This document shows, one piece after another, positions 21,742-31,401 of a stretch of 64,000 nt of DNA (position 1 is its first letter; each line of letters starts with the position of its first letter). This stretch comes from Amycolatopsis regifaucium (GTDB taxonomy: Bacteria; Actinomycetota; Actinomycetes; Mycobacteriales; Pseudonocardiaceae). Position numbers and translations under genes: made by a program. The DNA lies in assembly GCF_001613935.1 (NCBI RefSeq), contig NZ_LQCI01000034.1, forward strand, positions 845,031 to 909,030. Direction: 5' to 3'. The notes beneath the pieces were generated by a model. That model was not told the origin of the DNA and made no database searches. It was given only the letters and a program-made list of their open reading frames with translations.

Positions 21742-22233
21742 ATGGCCGACAGACAACTGATCGGGCGGATCGTCATCGCGGGGATCGCGGTGGCCGCGCT
21801 CACGACCTGCGTGGTGCTGCTCAACGGCGGTGAGGAGCCGCAGGCCGAAACCGTGGCCGTCGTCGGCGAACCCACCGACGCCGCGCCGTCGCGGGAACCG
21901 GACCGCACGATCACGCGGACGCTCAGCCAGGCGCAGCCGCGGCCCGTGTCGAACGACTGGCGGATCGCGTACGAGCTCGTCGGGACGGGGACCGCGACGG
22001 TGGTCTACGACTCGAACGGGCTGGGGCTCGTGCACCAGGAGCTGCAGGTGACGCTGCCGTGGCGCAAGGAACTCACGTGGAAGAACACCGGCGCGCCGCC
22101 GACCGTCCAGCTGATGGGGCAGGGCGAGGGCACCGTCGAATGCCGGGTGGCCGTGGGCGGCGCCGTCGTCACGTCGGAGAAGTCCACCCCCGGCGAGGTC
22201 GCCACCTGCGCCGGCCGCCTGGCCCCCTCCTGA
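21742..22233 (+). CDS. MmpS-like membrane-anchored protein
   Basis: 163 residues with one N-terminal membrane helix (about 8-27), a linker and a beta-rich domain with the pattern YELVGTGTATVVYDSNG ... LPWRKELTW ... GEGTVECRVAVGG. This resembles the MmpS transport-accessory domain that works with MmpL exporters in mycobacteria. No MmpL gene is in view. RBS GGAGAA precedes ATG 21742. Confidence 0.6.
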   Translation: MADRQLIGRIVIAGIAVAALTTCVVLLNGGEEPQAETVAVVGEPTDAAPSREPDRTITRTLSQAQPRPVSNDWRIAYELVGTGTATVVYDSNGLGLVHQELQVTLPWRKELTWKNTGAPPTVQLMGQGEGTVECRVAVGGAVVTSEKSTPGEVATCAGRLAPS

Positions 22234-22244
22234 CCCGCCTCCAG

Positions 22245-22276
22245 GTCGACTTTCGCCCCCTGATCGCGATCCGGGG
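22245..22276. repeat. Palindromic stop-repeat copy, GTCGAC/CCCC form
   Basis: GTCGACTTTCG left arm, CCCC centre, CTGATCGCGATCCGGGG right arm, lying 11 bp after the MmpS-like gene stop and before the GNAT gene. Confidence 0.85.
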
Positions 22277-22315
22277 CCGGAGAAATTCGCTGGCCGGGGT
22301 GGGGATCATGGAGAC

Positions 22316-22816
22316 ATGAGCTGGACCTTCGAAGTGACCCCCGTCGACCACCCGGACGCGGCCCAGTTGCTGCGCGAGTACCTGGACGAGATCGCGTCCC
22401 GCTACTACGAGCGCCAGGTCACCGAAGAGGAGCTCGACGTCCTGCTCGAGCAGCAGCACAGCCGGGACATGGTCCCGCCGACCGGTGCCTTCCTCCTCGC
22501 GCGGCGCGACGGGGTGCTCGCCGGCTGCGCCGGGCTCCGGGTCATGACGCCCGGGATCACCGAACTCAAGCGCGTCTTCCTGCGGAAGTCCGAGCGCGGC
22601 AAGGGCGGCGCGGCGCTGCTCGTGGCCGCCGCCGAAGACGTCGCCCGCGGCCTCGGGGCCACGCTGATCCGCCTCGACACCCGCGACGACCTCGTCGAGG
22701 CGAGGGCCCTGTACGCGCGCCTCGGCTACGAGACGGTCGAGCCCTTCAACGACGACCCCTATGCCCATCACTACTTCGCGAAGTCCCTGGCCCCGGCCGT
22801 GCCGGATCGCGTTTAG
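22316..22816 (+). CDS. GNAT family N-acetyltransferase
   Basis: 166 residues. It shows the acetyl-CoA pyrophosphate-binding motif SERGKGGAALL (motif A) after a beta strand, and the late ALYARLGYE motif typical of GNAT enzymes. Substrate unknown. The last codons (Pro-Asp-Arg-Val) and the TAG stop are inside a palindromic repeat, and the convergent gene 22821-23432 ends on the other strand of the same copy. Confidence 0.85.
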   Translation: MSWTFEVTPVDHPDAAQLLREYLDEIASRYYERQVTEEELDVLLEQQHSRDMVPPTGAFLLARRDGVLAGCAGLRVMTPGITELKRVFLRKSERGKGGAALLVAAAEDVARGLGATLIRLDTRDDLVEARALYARLGYETVEPFNDDPYAHHYFAKSLAPAVPDRV

Positions 22817-22831
22817 CCCGCTAAACGCGAT
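22802..22831. repeat. Palindromic stop-repeat copy shared by two convergent gene ends
   Basis: A symmetric copy with a CCGGATC flank. Its TAG at 22814-22816 ends the GNAT gene on the plus strand. Its CTA at 22821-22823 is the TAG stop of the minus-strand gene. Confidence 0.95.
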
Positions 22832-23432
22832 TGAGGGGTACCTGGCCGGCGACGTCGGTCAGGTAGTCCAAGGTGCGCAGAAGCTGGGGCCCGCTCGGCA
22901 ACGACTTCGGCACCACCGCCACCGTCCGGCCGGAGGTGTGGAATTCGCGGCACCGGCTCACGTTCGCCAGCAGCCATTCGCGGACCTCGGGACGCGGCAC
23001 GAATCCGGGATTCGAACAGTCCACTTCGGACCCGCTGATCGAGAGCGTGCAGTCGGGCATGCTCGCACCCACCTCGACGTGCACGACGGTCCGCAGCGAA
23101 CCGGACTCCCGGGTGCCGTCCTGACGGAACCCGGCACCCGGCAGGTGGTACCGGTAGACGCCGAAGGGCAGCCCGCGATGGGTGCCCACCACCGCTTGGT
23201 CGATCGACTCCCCGGTCCGCCGCAAGGGAGCCGGCGCACGGCCCCGGACCGCCTGCTCGTGCCGCCCGCCCGAGGCGCCGGGCCCGAGCCGGGCACCGCT
23301 GAAGAAGTCCCAGCCCCGTTCCCTGGCCAGCTTGGCCAGTCCACGTTTCTTCGCCGCCCCGGCGGCGATCCACCAGGCGGCCAGCCCGAGGGGCAGCACC
23401 ACGGCGGCGATGGCGACGATCCACCCGGTCAC
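22821..23432 (-). CDS. Membrane-anchored hypothetical protein of the ESX-substrate cluster
   Basis: 203 residues from GTG 23432, 3 nt after the stop of the upstream gene, so probably co-translated with it. One N-terminal membrane helix (about residues 3-24), then a basic stretch and a soluble domain with two Cys. No family recognised. The C-terminus (PLNRV) and stop come from the palindromic repeat. Confidence 0.7.
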   Translation of the reverse strand: MTGWIVAIAAVVLPLGLAAWWIAAGAAKKRGLAKLARERGWDFFSGARLGPGASGGRHEQAVRGRAPAPLRRTGESIDQAVVGTHRGLPFGVYRYHLPGAGFRQDGTRESGSLRTVVHVEVGASMPDCTLSISGSEVDCSNPGFVPRPEVREWLLANVSRCREFHTSGRTVAVVPKSLPSGPQLLRTLDYLTDVAGQVPLNRV

Positions 23433-23435
23433 GGC

Positions 23436-24623
23436 TCAGAAGTCCAGATTGTCGCTGGTCTCTTCGGTTGTCTGCTCGTCGTCACCCACGGAACCGTACT
23501 CACCTGCTTTGATCCCGCCCGAGGTGTACGTGCCGACCTTCCCGGTGACACCCGCCGCGACCTCGCCCTTTTCCTTGCCGGTCTCCGGTGTCTTCCAGCT
23601 GCCGTCCGCGTTCGTGGCCTTGCCGAGTCCGACGGTGTTCAACGCGGCCTTCTTCGTGGCCGACGTCATCCGCTCGCCGAAGCCGTCCGCGAGCCTGCCG
23701 CCCATGGCGCCGTCCTTCGAGGCGAACTTGCCCCACGCGGACGCGCCCGGCCCGGCCGCCAGCTGCGCGGTGGTCTTGTTGTGGGCCATCAGCTCCTTGT
23801 AGTTGCCCTTCCACTTGCCGAAGAACTCCTTGAGCTTGCCCAGGAACTGCTTGATCTTGTCGAGCAGCTGGCGGAGCTTGTTCAGGAACTTCTGCACCTT
23901 CGACGTCGTGGAGACCGCGCGGGTGGCCGTCAGCCCGCCCGCCGTCGCCGTCGAGCCGCCACAGGTCGGGACGGCCGCGGCCAGCGCGGGAATCCAGATC
24001 ATGATCAGCCAGGTGATGAACTCGGTGAGGATCGCCTTGATGAACTCCTCGATCACCGTCATCACCATGCTGGAGATCTGCAGCAGCTGCGCGATGTCCC
24101 CGGCCTGCGCCGCGATCCCGTCGATGCCCTGCCCGAACTTCGCCAGCTTCTCGCCGGCCGCGTCCGCCGCGTCACCGTCCCATTGGGACAGTGACTGCAC
24201 CGCGTTGTCGCCGAACTCCTTGCTGTACTTCTGCAGCCAGACACCGATGTTGTTGAAGTTGCTCGCCGCGTTCGACAACGCCGGACCGTCGCCGCTGACC
24301 AGGTGGATGGCGTCCTGGATCGGCTGGCACACGTTCATCAGGAAGCTGAGCCCCTGGCCGACCAGCCAGCCGATCGGGTCGCTCGCGATGTCCGCGACGC
24401 CCACGCAGGAGCTGACGAAACCGGCCCCGCTGGCGGCGATGGTGCCGATGTCGCTCGCCTGGAAGCCGTCCGCGGTCGCGGCCTTGACCGTGTTGAAGGT
24501 GCTGACCCCGCTGCCGATCGGGCCGGGCAGCGACGTCAGCACCTTGTCCGTGCGGACGACGTCCGGGTTGTAGTCGTTGATCTGGATCTTGGTGTGCTCG
24601 CCGGTGATCTTCTGGTCGGCCAC
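23436..24623 (-). CDS. WXG100-like ESX substrate with hydrophobic segments and helical tail
   Basis: 395 residues. Residues about 110-200 contain helix-WDG-helix (SQWDGDAADAAGEKLAKF), the turn of WXG100-type secreted proteins. A hydrophobic stretch at about 190-225 follows, then a Lys-rich coiled region (KFLNKLRQLLDKIKQFLGKL) and a Gly/Thr-rich tail. This fits a larger type VII secretion substrate or effector. It is preceded by a small helical partner gene and a YbaB-like gene. No toxin domain recognised. Confidence 0.65.
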   Translation of the reverse strand: MADQKITGEHTKIQINDYNPDVVRTDKVLTSLPGPIGSGVSTFNTVKAATADGFQASDIGTIAASGAGFVSSCVGVADIASDPIGWLVGQGLSFLMNVCQPIQDAIHLVSGDGPALSNAASNFNNIGVWLQKYSKEFGDNAVQSLSQWDGDAADAAGEKLAKFGQGIDGIAAQAGDIAQLLQISSMVMTVIEEFIKAILTEFITWLIMIWIPALAAAVPTCGGSTATAGGLTATRAVSTTSKVQKFLNKLRQLLDKIKQFLGKLKEFFGKWKGNYKELMAHNKTTAQLAAGPGASAWGKFASKDGAMGGRLADGFGERMTSATKKAALNTVGLGKATNADGSWKTPETGKEKGEVAAGVTGKVGTYTSGGIKAGEYGSVGDDEQTTEETSDNLDF

Positions 24624-24638
24624 GATCGTGCCCCCTCG

Positions 24639-24998
24639 TTACTCGGCCGGTCCGATTTGCGGTGTCCGCGACTGCGCGGGCTGCTCGAGCATCTTGAGGA
24701 TCTCGTTGAGCGACTTGACGTTGTCCTCTTCGTTGCGCTCGTAGATGGTGGCCGCGTTGCCGAGCTTCTCCGACGCGGCGGTCAACCCCGCCGACATCTC
24801 GATCAGCAGATCCTGCAGGTCGGTGAGCATCTCCGTGTATTCGTTCTTCACGAACAGGCCGACCACGCCCCAGGATTCGTCGCCCACGTCGGATTGCCGC
24901 ACCAGCCGCCCCACCTCGGCCGGGACCCGGACATCCTGCGCGAGCTTGCCCGAGTAAGTACGCAGAGCGCTGACGACCACCGCGTGTCCCTCGCCCAT
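24639..24998 (-). CDS. Small helical protein, probable ESX-substrate partner
   Basis: 119 residues from ATG 24998, preceded by GAGGAGGGG; the ATG at 25091 is poorly placed. It is predicted as two helical segments around a central ESWGVV turn, of the type seen in ESX-1 EspC-like/WXG100 partners encoded directly before large substrates. It lies 15 nt upstream of the 395-residue gene. Confidence 0.6.
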   Translation of the reverse strand: MGEGHAVVVSALRTYSGKLAQDVRVPAEVGRLVRQSDVGDESWGVVGLFVKNEYTEMLTDLQDLLIEMSAGLTAASEKLGNAATIYERNEEDNVKSLNEILKMLEQPAQSRTPQIGPAE

Positions 24999-25092
24999 CG
25001 GAGACCCCTCCTCAAGCACCTTCCGGTGCGGATCGTCGTGATCGGCCCCTAGGACCCGGAAGCGCCGCCCCCGGTTCCCGAAACCCTTCAAA

Positions 25093-25118
25093 TCGCGATT
25101 AGCCCGCTGAAGGCGATC
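25093..25118. repeat. Degenerate palindromic stop-repeat copy
   Basis: TCGCGATTAGCCCGCTGAAG followed by GCGATC. The right half has drifted (CTGAAGG instead of CTAAACG). It lies between two genes of the minus-strand ESX-substrate cluster. Confidence 0.75.
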
Positions 25119-25128
25119 GGCGCCGGGG

Positions 25129-25695
25129 TCAGCGGTCGTCTTCGTCGAACAGGTTCTTCAGGAAACGGTCGCCGTCGGAGCCGCCGGCCGGGGGCGGGGT
25201 GGGCTGCTGCTGCGGTTCGGCTTCGGACCGCAGGACCGAGCGCTCGGAGTAGTCGTCGGGCTGCTCGGCCCGTCCCCGCGCGGGCGCGTCCTCCGCCATC
25301 TGCGCCTTCAGGTCCTCGACCGTGGTCCCGAACAGCTCGGCCTGGGTCTCCAGCACCTGGTCGACGAGGTGGAGATCGTCGCCCATGTGCTCTTCGACGA
25401 TGGTGGCCTGCTTGCGGGCCGATTCGGCCACGGCCTGCTGGATGGTCGACATCAGCGCGGCCGACAGGCCTTCGGGACGCTGGCGGAGGGCCTCCTCGGT
25501 GAACCGGACGTCCATGATGGCGCCGCCAGGACCCGCCACCACCGTCACCGAACGATCCGGTGATGTCGCCGTCGCCTCGAGCCTGCTCAGTTCGTCCTGC
25601 ATCCCGCCGATGTTCGCGAAGCGATCGTCGACGTTCTGGAGCTTGGACTGGAACTTCTCGAATTCCGCGACCAGCTGGTCGAACTCGGCTGACAT
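25129..25695 (-). CDS. YbaB/EbfC-family DNA-binding protein
   Basis: 188 residues. The first 110 form the YbaB/EbfC pattern: N-terminal helix, then a beta-rich core with DRSVTVVAGPGGAIMDVRFTEEAL style strands, then a helix. A disordered Pro/Gln/Asp-rich tail follows. Actinobacteria often encode YbaB-like proteins beside WXG100-like genes; their role there is unclear. It is the first gene of the minus-strand cluster down to 22821. Confidence 0.7.
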   Translation of the reverse strand: MSAEFDQLVAEFEKFQSKLQNVDDRFANIGGMQDELSRLEATATSPDRSVTVVAGPGGAIMDVRFTEEALRQRPEGLSAALMSTIQQAVAESARKQATIVEEHMGDDLHLVDQVLETQAELFGTTVEDLKAQMAEDAPARGRAEQPDDYSERSVLRSEAEPQQQPTPPPAGGSDGDRFLKNLFDEDDR

Positions 25696-25887
25696 GGAGC
25701 CTCCCCGTGCGAGTGCGATGCGCCACCTGGAACCACGCCCGTCGACGCTGTGACCGGTGTCATCGTGACCTATTCACCGGTTTGACGCGATGGTGTGGTT
25801 CCCGGATCCATCCGGCTCACCCGTTAGGGGAATAGGTAGCGTGGTTCGCCGAGTACGGCGACAAGCAGCACAGCGAGGGGAGGCGTC

Positions 25888-26034
25888 GTGGACGCCGAGC
25901 AGCAGGAAAGCGTGGAAGAGCCGAGGCGGGGGAGTCACGCGGCGCCGGAGGGGGCACCCGTGCACCCGCTGATCGACCTCGGCCGGGACCCGAACCCGGG
26001 CAGGCCGGACCACGCCAAGCCCGACGAGGAATAA
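25888..26034 (+). CDS. Small hypothetical ORF upstream of the str operon
   Basis: 48 codons from GTG 25888 with a strong site AGGGGAGG (25876-25883). The product is acidic and proline-rich (ends GRPDHAKPDEE). No family recognised. The high G/C third positions and strong Shine-Dalgarno favour a real gene, but length alone proves nothing. The rest of 25696-26357 is promoter and leader sequence. Confidence 0.4.
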   Translation: MDAEQQESVEEPRRGSHAAPEGAPVHPLIDLGRDPNPGRPDHAKPDEE

Positions 26035-26108
26035 GACGGCCGAAACGCCGTTCCATCAGGGTGGCCGCGGCGCGACGCCCGGCACGATATAGTTATCGAC
26101 CCCCCGAT

Positions 26109-26138
26109 TTGGTCGCCCCTGAAGTGGGCGGGTATCTT
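26109..26138 (+). promoter_or_regulatory. Predicted promoter of the str operon
   Basis: TTGGTC (26109-26114), 18-bp spacer, TATCTT (26133-26138). It would give a leader of about 210 nt before rpsL. Confidence 0.45.
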
Positions 26139-26283
26139 TGGAGACCGTGCCCGGCAGGCGTCGGGCCGTCCCGTGTGCCGTGCGGTGTGAACGGGGTGCT
26201 CAGGCATCCGGTTCGAAGGCTTCGCCCACACGGGATCCGACGGAAAATCCCTACGGGAAGTTACCGGTCGAAAGACCGTGACG

Positions 26284-26305
26284 CGGGCCGACACGCCCGA
26301 CCGCG
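26284..26305 (+). promoter_or_regulatory. Leader hairpin and 17-nt motif shared with the rpsJ leader
   Basis: CGACACGCCCGACCGCG (26289-26305) is identical to 30953-30969 upstream of rpsJ. In both places a GGGC-type stem folds over it (here CGGGC 26284-26288 with GCCCG 26295-26299). The similarity continues with CCGG.GACAG. A common regulatory element of ribosomal-protein leaders is likely. Confidence 0.55.
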
Positions 26306-26357
26306 GGGGCCGGAGACAGACACGTAGTAGCAAGATCGCGAACAGAAAGCTGGTCCA

Positions 26358-26732
26358 TTGCCCACGATCCAGCAGCTGGTCCGTAAGGGCCGCCAGGACA
26401 AGGCTGCCAAGCAGAAGACCGCGGCCCTCAAGGGGAGCCCGCAGCGGCGTGGCGTGTGCACTCGCGTGTACACCACAACCCCCAAGAAGCCGAACTCGGC
26501 GCTTCGCAAGGTCGCTCGTGTGAAGTTGACCAGCGGCATCGAGGTCACCGCCTACATTCCCGGTGAAGGCCACAACCTGCAGGAGCACTCGATGGTGCTC
26601 GTGCGTGGTGGTCGTGTGAAGGACCTGCCGGGTGTCCGTTACAAGATCATCCGCGGTTCGCTCGACACCCAGGGTGTCAAGAACCGTAAGCAGGCGCGCA
26701 GCCGGTACGGCGCGAAGAAGGAGAAGAGCTAA
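26358..26732 (+). CDS. rpsL: 30S ribosomal protein S12
   Basis: 124 residues from TTG 26358 (product begins MPTIQQLV). S12 sits at the decoding centre. TPKKPNSALRK with Lys43 and KDLPGVRYK with Lys88 are wild type, so no classic streptomycin-resistance change. Its stop overlaps the rpsG start (TAATG). Confidence 0.97.
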   Translation: MPTIQQLVRKGRQDKAAKQKTAALKGSPQRRGVCTRVYTTTPKKPNSALRKVARVKLTSGIEVTAYIPGEGHNLQEHSMVLVRGGRVKDLPGVRYKIIRGSLDTQGVKNRKQARSRYGAKKEKS

Positions 26733-27202
26733 TGCCTCGCAAGGGTCCGGCGCCGAAGCGGCCGCTGATCTCTGACCCCGTCTACGCATCCCCGCTGGTC
26801 ACCCAGCTGGTGAACAAGGTGCTGAAGGACGGCAAGCGGTCCCTGGCCGAGCGCATCGTCTACGGCGCCCTCGAAGGTGCTCGCGAGAAGACCGGCACCG
26901 ACCCGGTCGTCACGCTGAAGCGCGCCCTCGACAACGTGAAGCCCACCATCGAGGTGAAGAGCCGTCGTGTCGGTGGCGCCACCTACCAGGTGCCGATCGA
27001 GGTCAAGCCGGGCCGCTCCACCACCCTTGCGCTTCGCTGGCTGGTCTCCTTCTCCGCGGCTCGCCGTGAGAAGACCATGATCGAGCGCCTGCAGAACGAG
27101 CTGCTCGACGCGAGCAACGGCCTCGGCGCCAGCGTGAAGCGGCGCGAGGACACGCACAAGATGGCCGAGTCCAACAAGGCCTTCGCGCACTACCGCTGGT
27201 GA
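26732..27202 (+). CDS. rpsG: 30S ribosomal protein S7
   Basis: 156 residues, standard size. It nucleates assembly of the 30S head and contacts E-site tRNA. The start overlaps the rpsL stop by one base. It ends with the usual KRREDTHKMAESNKAFAHYRW pattern (key residues near 27120-27199). Confidence 0.97.
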   Translation: MPRKGPAPKRPLISDPVYASPLVTQLVNKVLKDGKRSLAERIVYGALEGAREKTGTDPVVTLKRALDNVKPTIEVKSRRVGGATYQVPIEVKPGRSTTLALRWLVSFSAARREKTMIERLQNELLDASNGLGASVKRREDTHKMAESNKAFAHYRW

Positions 27203-27265
27203 TGACCGCCCGGCTGCCGATCCAAGCCTTGCCGGGCCCCAATTTTGAGACAGGGGAACACTCTC

Positions 27266-29365
27266 GTGGCACGTGACGTGCTGACCGACCTGAACAAGGT
27301 CCGCAACATCGGCATCATGGCCCACATCGACGCCGGTAAGACCACCACCACCGAGCGGATCCTGTTCTACACCGGGGTCAACTACAAGATCGGTGAAGTC
27401 CACGATGGCGCCGCCACCATGGACTGGATGGAGGAGGAGCAGAAGCGGGGTATCACCATCACCTCGGCTGCCACCACCACCTTCTGGGCCGATCACCAGA
27501 TCAACATCATCGACACCCCGGGGCACGTCGACTTCACCGTCGAGGTGGAGCGCTCGCTCCGCGTGCTCGATGGTGCCGTCGCCGTCTTCGACGGCAAGGA
27601 AGGTGTCGAGCCGCAGTCCGAGCAGGTCTGGCGTCAGGCGGACAAGTACGAGGTTCCTCGTATCTGCTTCGTCAACAAGATGGACAAGCTCGGCGCGGAC
27701 TTCTACTTCACCGTCCGCACCATCGAGGAGCGTCTCGGTGCCCGTCCGCTGGTCATCCAGCTGCCGATCGGCTCCGAGAGCGAGTTCGAAGGCGTCGTCG
27801 ACCTGGTCCGCATGAAGGCGCTGACCTGGCGCGGCGAGGTCCAGAAGGGTGAGGACTACGCCGTCGAGGAGATCCCGGCCGAGCTCGCCGACAAGGCGGC
27901 CGAGTACCGGGAGAAGCTCGTCGAGACCGTCGCCGAGGCGGACGACGCCCTCATGGAGAAGTTCCTCGAGGGCGAGGAGCTGACCGAGGCCGAGATCAAG
28001 GCCGGTATCCGGAAGCTCACCGTCGACCGCGAGGCGTACCCGGTGCTCACCGGTTCCGCCTTCAAGAACAAGGGCGTTCAGCCCATGCTCGACGCGGTCA
28101 TCGACTACCTTCCGTCGCCGCTGGACGTCCCCGCCGTCGAAGGCACGCTGCCCGACGGTGAGACCGTCGTGTCGCGCAAGCCGTCGACCGAGGAGCCGTT
28201 CTCCGCTCTGGCGTTCAAGATCGCCGCGCACCCGTTCTTCGGCAAGCTGACCTACATCCGGGTGTACTCGGGCAAGGTCTCCGCCGGCGCGCAGCTGATC
28301 AACGCGACCAAGGAGCGCAAGGAGCGCATCGGGAAGCTCTTCCAGATGCACTCCAACAAGGAGAACCCGGTCGACGAGGCCCAGGCCGGCCACATCTACG
28401 CGGTCATCGGCCTGAAGGACACCACCACCGGTGACACCCTCGCCGACCCGCAGAACCCGGTCGTCCTCGAGTCGATGACGTTCCCGGCGCCGGTCATCCG
28501 CGTCGCGATCGAGCCGAAGACCAAGGCCGACCAGGAGAAGCTCTCCCTGGCGATCCAGAAGCTGGCCGAAGAGGACCCGACGTTCCAGGTCAACCTGGAC
28601 GAGGACACCGGCCAGACGATCATCGCCGGTATGGGCGAGTTGCACCTCGAGGTGCTGGTCAACCGCATGAAGTCCGACTACAAGGTCGAGGCGAACATCG
28701 GTAAGCCGCAGGTCGCCTACCGCGAGACGGTGCGCAAGACGGTCGAGAAGCTCGACTACGTGCACAAGAAGCAGACCGGTGGTTCCGGTCAGTTCGCGAA
28801 GGTCATCGTCAAGCTCGAGCCGCTCGAGTCCACCGACGGTGCCCTCTACGAGTTCGACAACAAGGTCACCGGTGGCCGCGTGCCGCGGGAGTACATCCCG
28901 TCGGTCGACGCGGGCGCGCAGGACGCCATGCAGTACGGCGTGCTGGCCGGCTACCCGCTCGTCGGGTTGAAGTTCACCTTGTTGGACGGCGCGTACCACG
29001 AGGTCGACTCTTCGGAAATGGCCTTCAAGATCGCCGGTTCCATGGCGATGAAGGAAGCCGCGAAGAAGGCCGGTCCGGTCATTCTCGAGCCGCTGATGGC
29101 CGTCGAGGTCACCACGCCCGAGGACTACATGGGCGATGTGATCGGCGACCTCAACTCCCGCCGTGGCCAGATCCAGGCCATGGAGGAGCGCGCCGGTACC
29201 CGTGTCGTCAAGGCACTGGTCCCGCTGTCGGAGATGTTCGGTTACGTCGGTGACCTGCGGTCGCGTACCCAGGGACGTGCCAACTACTCCATGGTGTTCG
29301 ATTCCTACGCCGAGGTTCCCGCGAACGTCGCCAAGGAAATCATCGCGAAGGCGACGGGGGAGTAG
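27266..29365 (+). CDS. fusA: Elongation factor G
   Basis: 699 residues from GTG 27266 (CAGGGGA upstream). This GTPase drives ribosomal translocation. G1 loop AHIDAGKTTTTERIL, G3 DTPGHVDFT, G4 NKMD are intact, followed by domains II-V. An in-frame upstream ATG at 27245 is unlikely because it precedes the ribosome-binding site. Confidence 0.97.
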   Translation: MARDVLTDLNKVRNIGIMAHIDAGKTTTTERILFYTGVNYKIGEVHDGAATMDWMEEEQKRGITITSAATTTFWADHQINIIDTPGHVDFTVEVERSLRVLDGAVAVFDGKEGVEPQSEQVWRQADKYEVPRICFVNKMDKLGADFYFTVRTIEERLGARPLVIQLPIGSESEFEGVVDLVRMKALTWRGEVQKGEDYAVEEIPAELADKAAEYREKLVETVAEADDALMEKFLEGEELTEAEIKAGIRKLTVDREAYPVLTGSAFKNKGVQPMLDAVIDYLPSPLDVPAVEGTLPDGETVVSRKPSTEEPFSALAFKIAAHPFFGKLTYIRVYSGKVSAGAQLINATKERKERIGKLFQMHSNKENPVDEAQAGHIYAVIGLKDTTTGDTLADPQNPVVLESMTFPAPVIRVAIEPKTKADQEKLSLAIQKLAEEDPTFQVNLDEDTGQTIIAGMGELHLEVLVNRMKSDYKVEANIGKPQVAYRETVRKTVEKLDYVHKKQTGGSGQFAKVIVKLEPLESTDGALYEFDNKVTGGRVPREYIPSVDAGAQDAMQYGVLAGYPLVGLKFTLLDGAYHEVDSSEMAFKIAGSMAMKEAAKKAGPVILEPLMAVEVTTPEDYMGDVIGDLNSRRGQIQAMEERAGTRVVKALVPLSEMFGYVGDLRSRTQGRANYSMVFDSYAEVPANVAKEIIAKATGE

Positions 29366-29492
29366 TTCCCGTCCGTCCGCGGGCATAAGGGACACTCCTG
29401 ACCGTCCGCAGCACCCACCGAGAAACGAATCTCCGTCCGACGACAGCCACGTTGGCCGGTGAGTAAGCAAAAAAGTCCAGGAGGACATTCCA

Positions 29493-30686
<1,194 letters not shown>

Positions 30687-30695
30687 TTCAACGCC

Positions 30696-30722
30696 ACCCG
30701 GGGGTCTGATACACCCCCGGGT
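30696..30722 (+). terminator. Terminator after tuf
   Basis: ACCCGGGGGT (30696-30705) pairs with ACCCCCGGGT (30713-30722) around CTGATAC. It lies 9 bp after the stop and separates the str operon from the S10 operon. Confidence 0.75.
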
Positions 30723-31064
30723 TCAAGGCGTCAAATCACGTGTGCGACACTATTCAGGTTGCTCGTCCTGGGGCGGCCGAATCCTTCGGGGTTCCGGCCG
30801 CCCTGGTATGAGCGGCCACGGTCCGTGGAGCTCTTCCTTCGGGTGAGGCCAGCGGGCGCGGCGGTTGAGACGGCATGGCCGGATCGCTGCCTCCTCACAT
30901 GAGGAAGACCAGCAAGACGACGATCCCGCGGGATCCGTCTGTGCGTCGGGCGCGACACGCCCGACCGCGTGGACCGGGGACAGGGCCGTTGAACTGCGAG
31001 AACCCCGGCCCCGCCGAGGTTTGAAGAGACAAAGCGGCACGAGACGACAAGGAACGCAGCCACC
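30723..31064 (+). promoter_or_regulatory. S10 operon promoter region and leader
   Basis: About 340 bp without a credible gene. It contains hairpin GTCGGGCG-CGACA-CGCCCGAC (30945-30965) and the 17-nt motif at 30953-30969 shared with the rpsL leader. No clear -35/-10 pair could be fixed; GACACTATTC near 30748 is a weak candidate. Confidence 0.5.
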
Positions 31065-31370
31065 ATGGCGGGACAGAAGATCCGCATCCGGCTCAAGGCC
31101 TACGACCACGAGGCGATCGACACCTCGGCGCGCAAGATCGTCGAGACGGTCACGCGCACCGGCGCCCGTGTTGTCGGGCCGGTGCCGCTGCCCACCGAGA
31201 AGAACGTTTACTGCGTCATCCGCTCGCCGCACAAGTACAAGGACTCGCGCGAGCACTTCGAGATGCGCACGCACAAGCGTCTGATCGACATCCTCGACCC
31301 GACGCCGAAGACGGTCGACGCGCTCATGCGCATCGACCTGCCGGCGAGCGTCGACGTCAACATCCAGTAG
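31065..31370 (+). CDS. rpsJ: 30S ribosomal protein S10
   Basis: 101 residues, full length. It is the first gene of the S10 operon and also acts in NusB-linked antitermination in bacteria. Motif RSPHKYKDSREHFEMRTHKR is in place. Confidence 0.97.
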   Translation: MAGQKIRIRLKAYDHEAIDTSARKIVETVTRTGARVVGPVPLPTEKNVYCVIRSPHKYKDSREHFEMRTHKRLIDILDPTPKTVDALMRIDLPASVDVNIQ

Positions 31371-31401
31371 CGGCTGGCGAGCGGCGGAGAGTAAGAGACT
31401 C

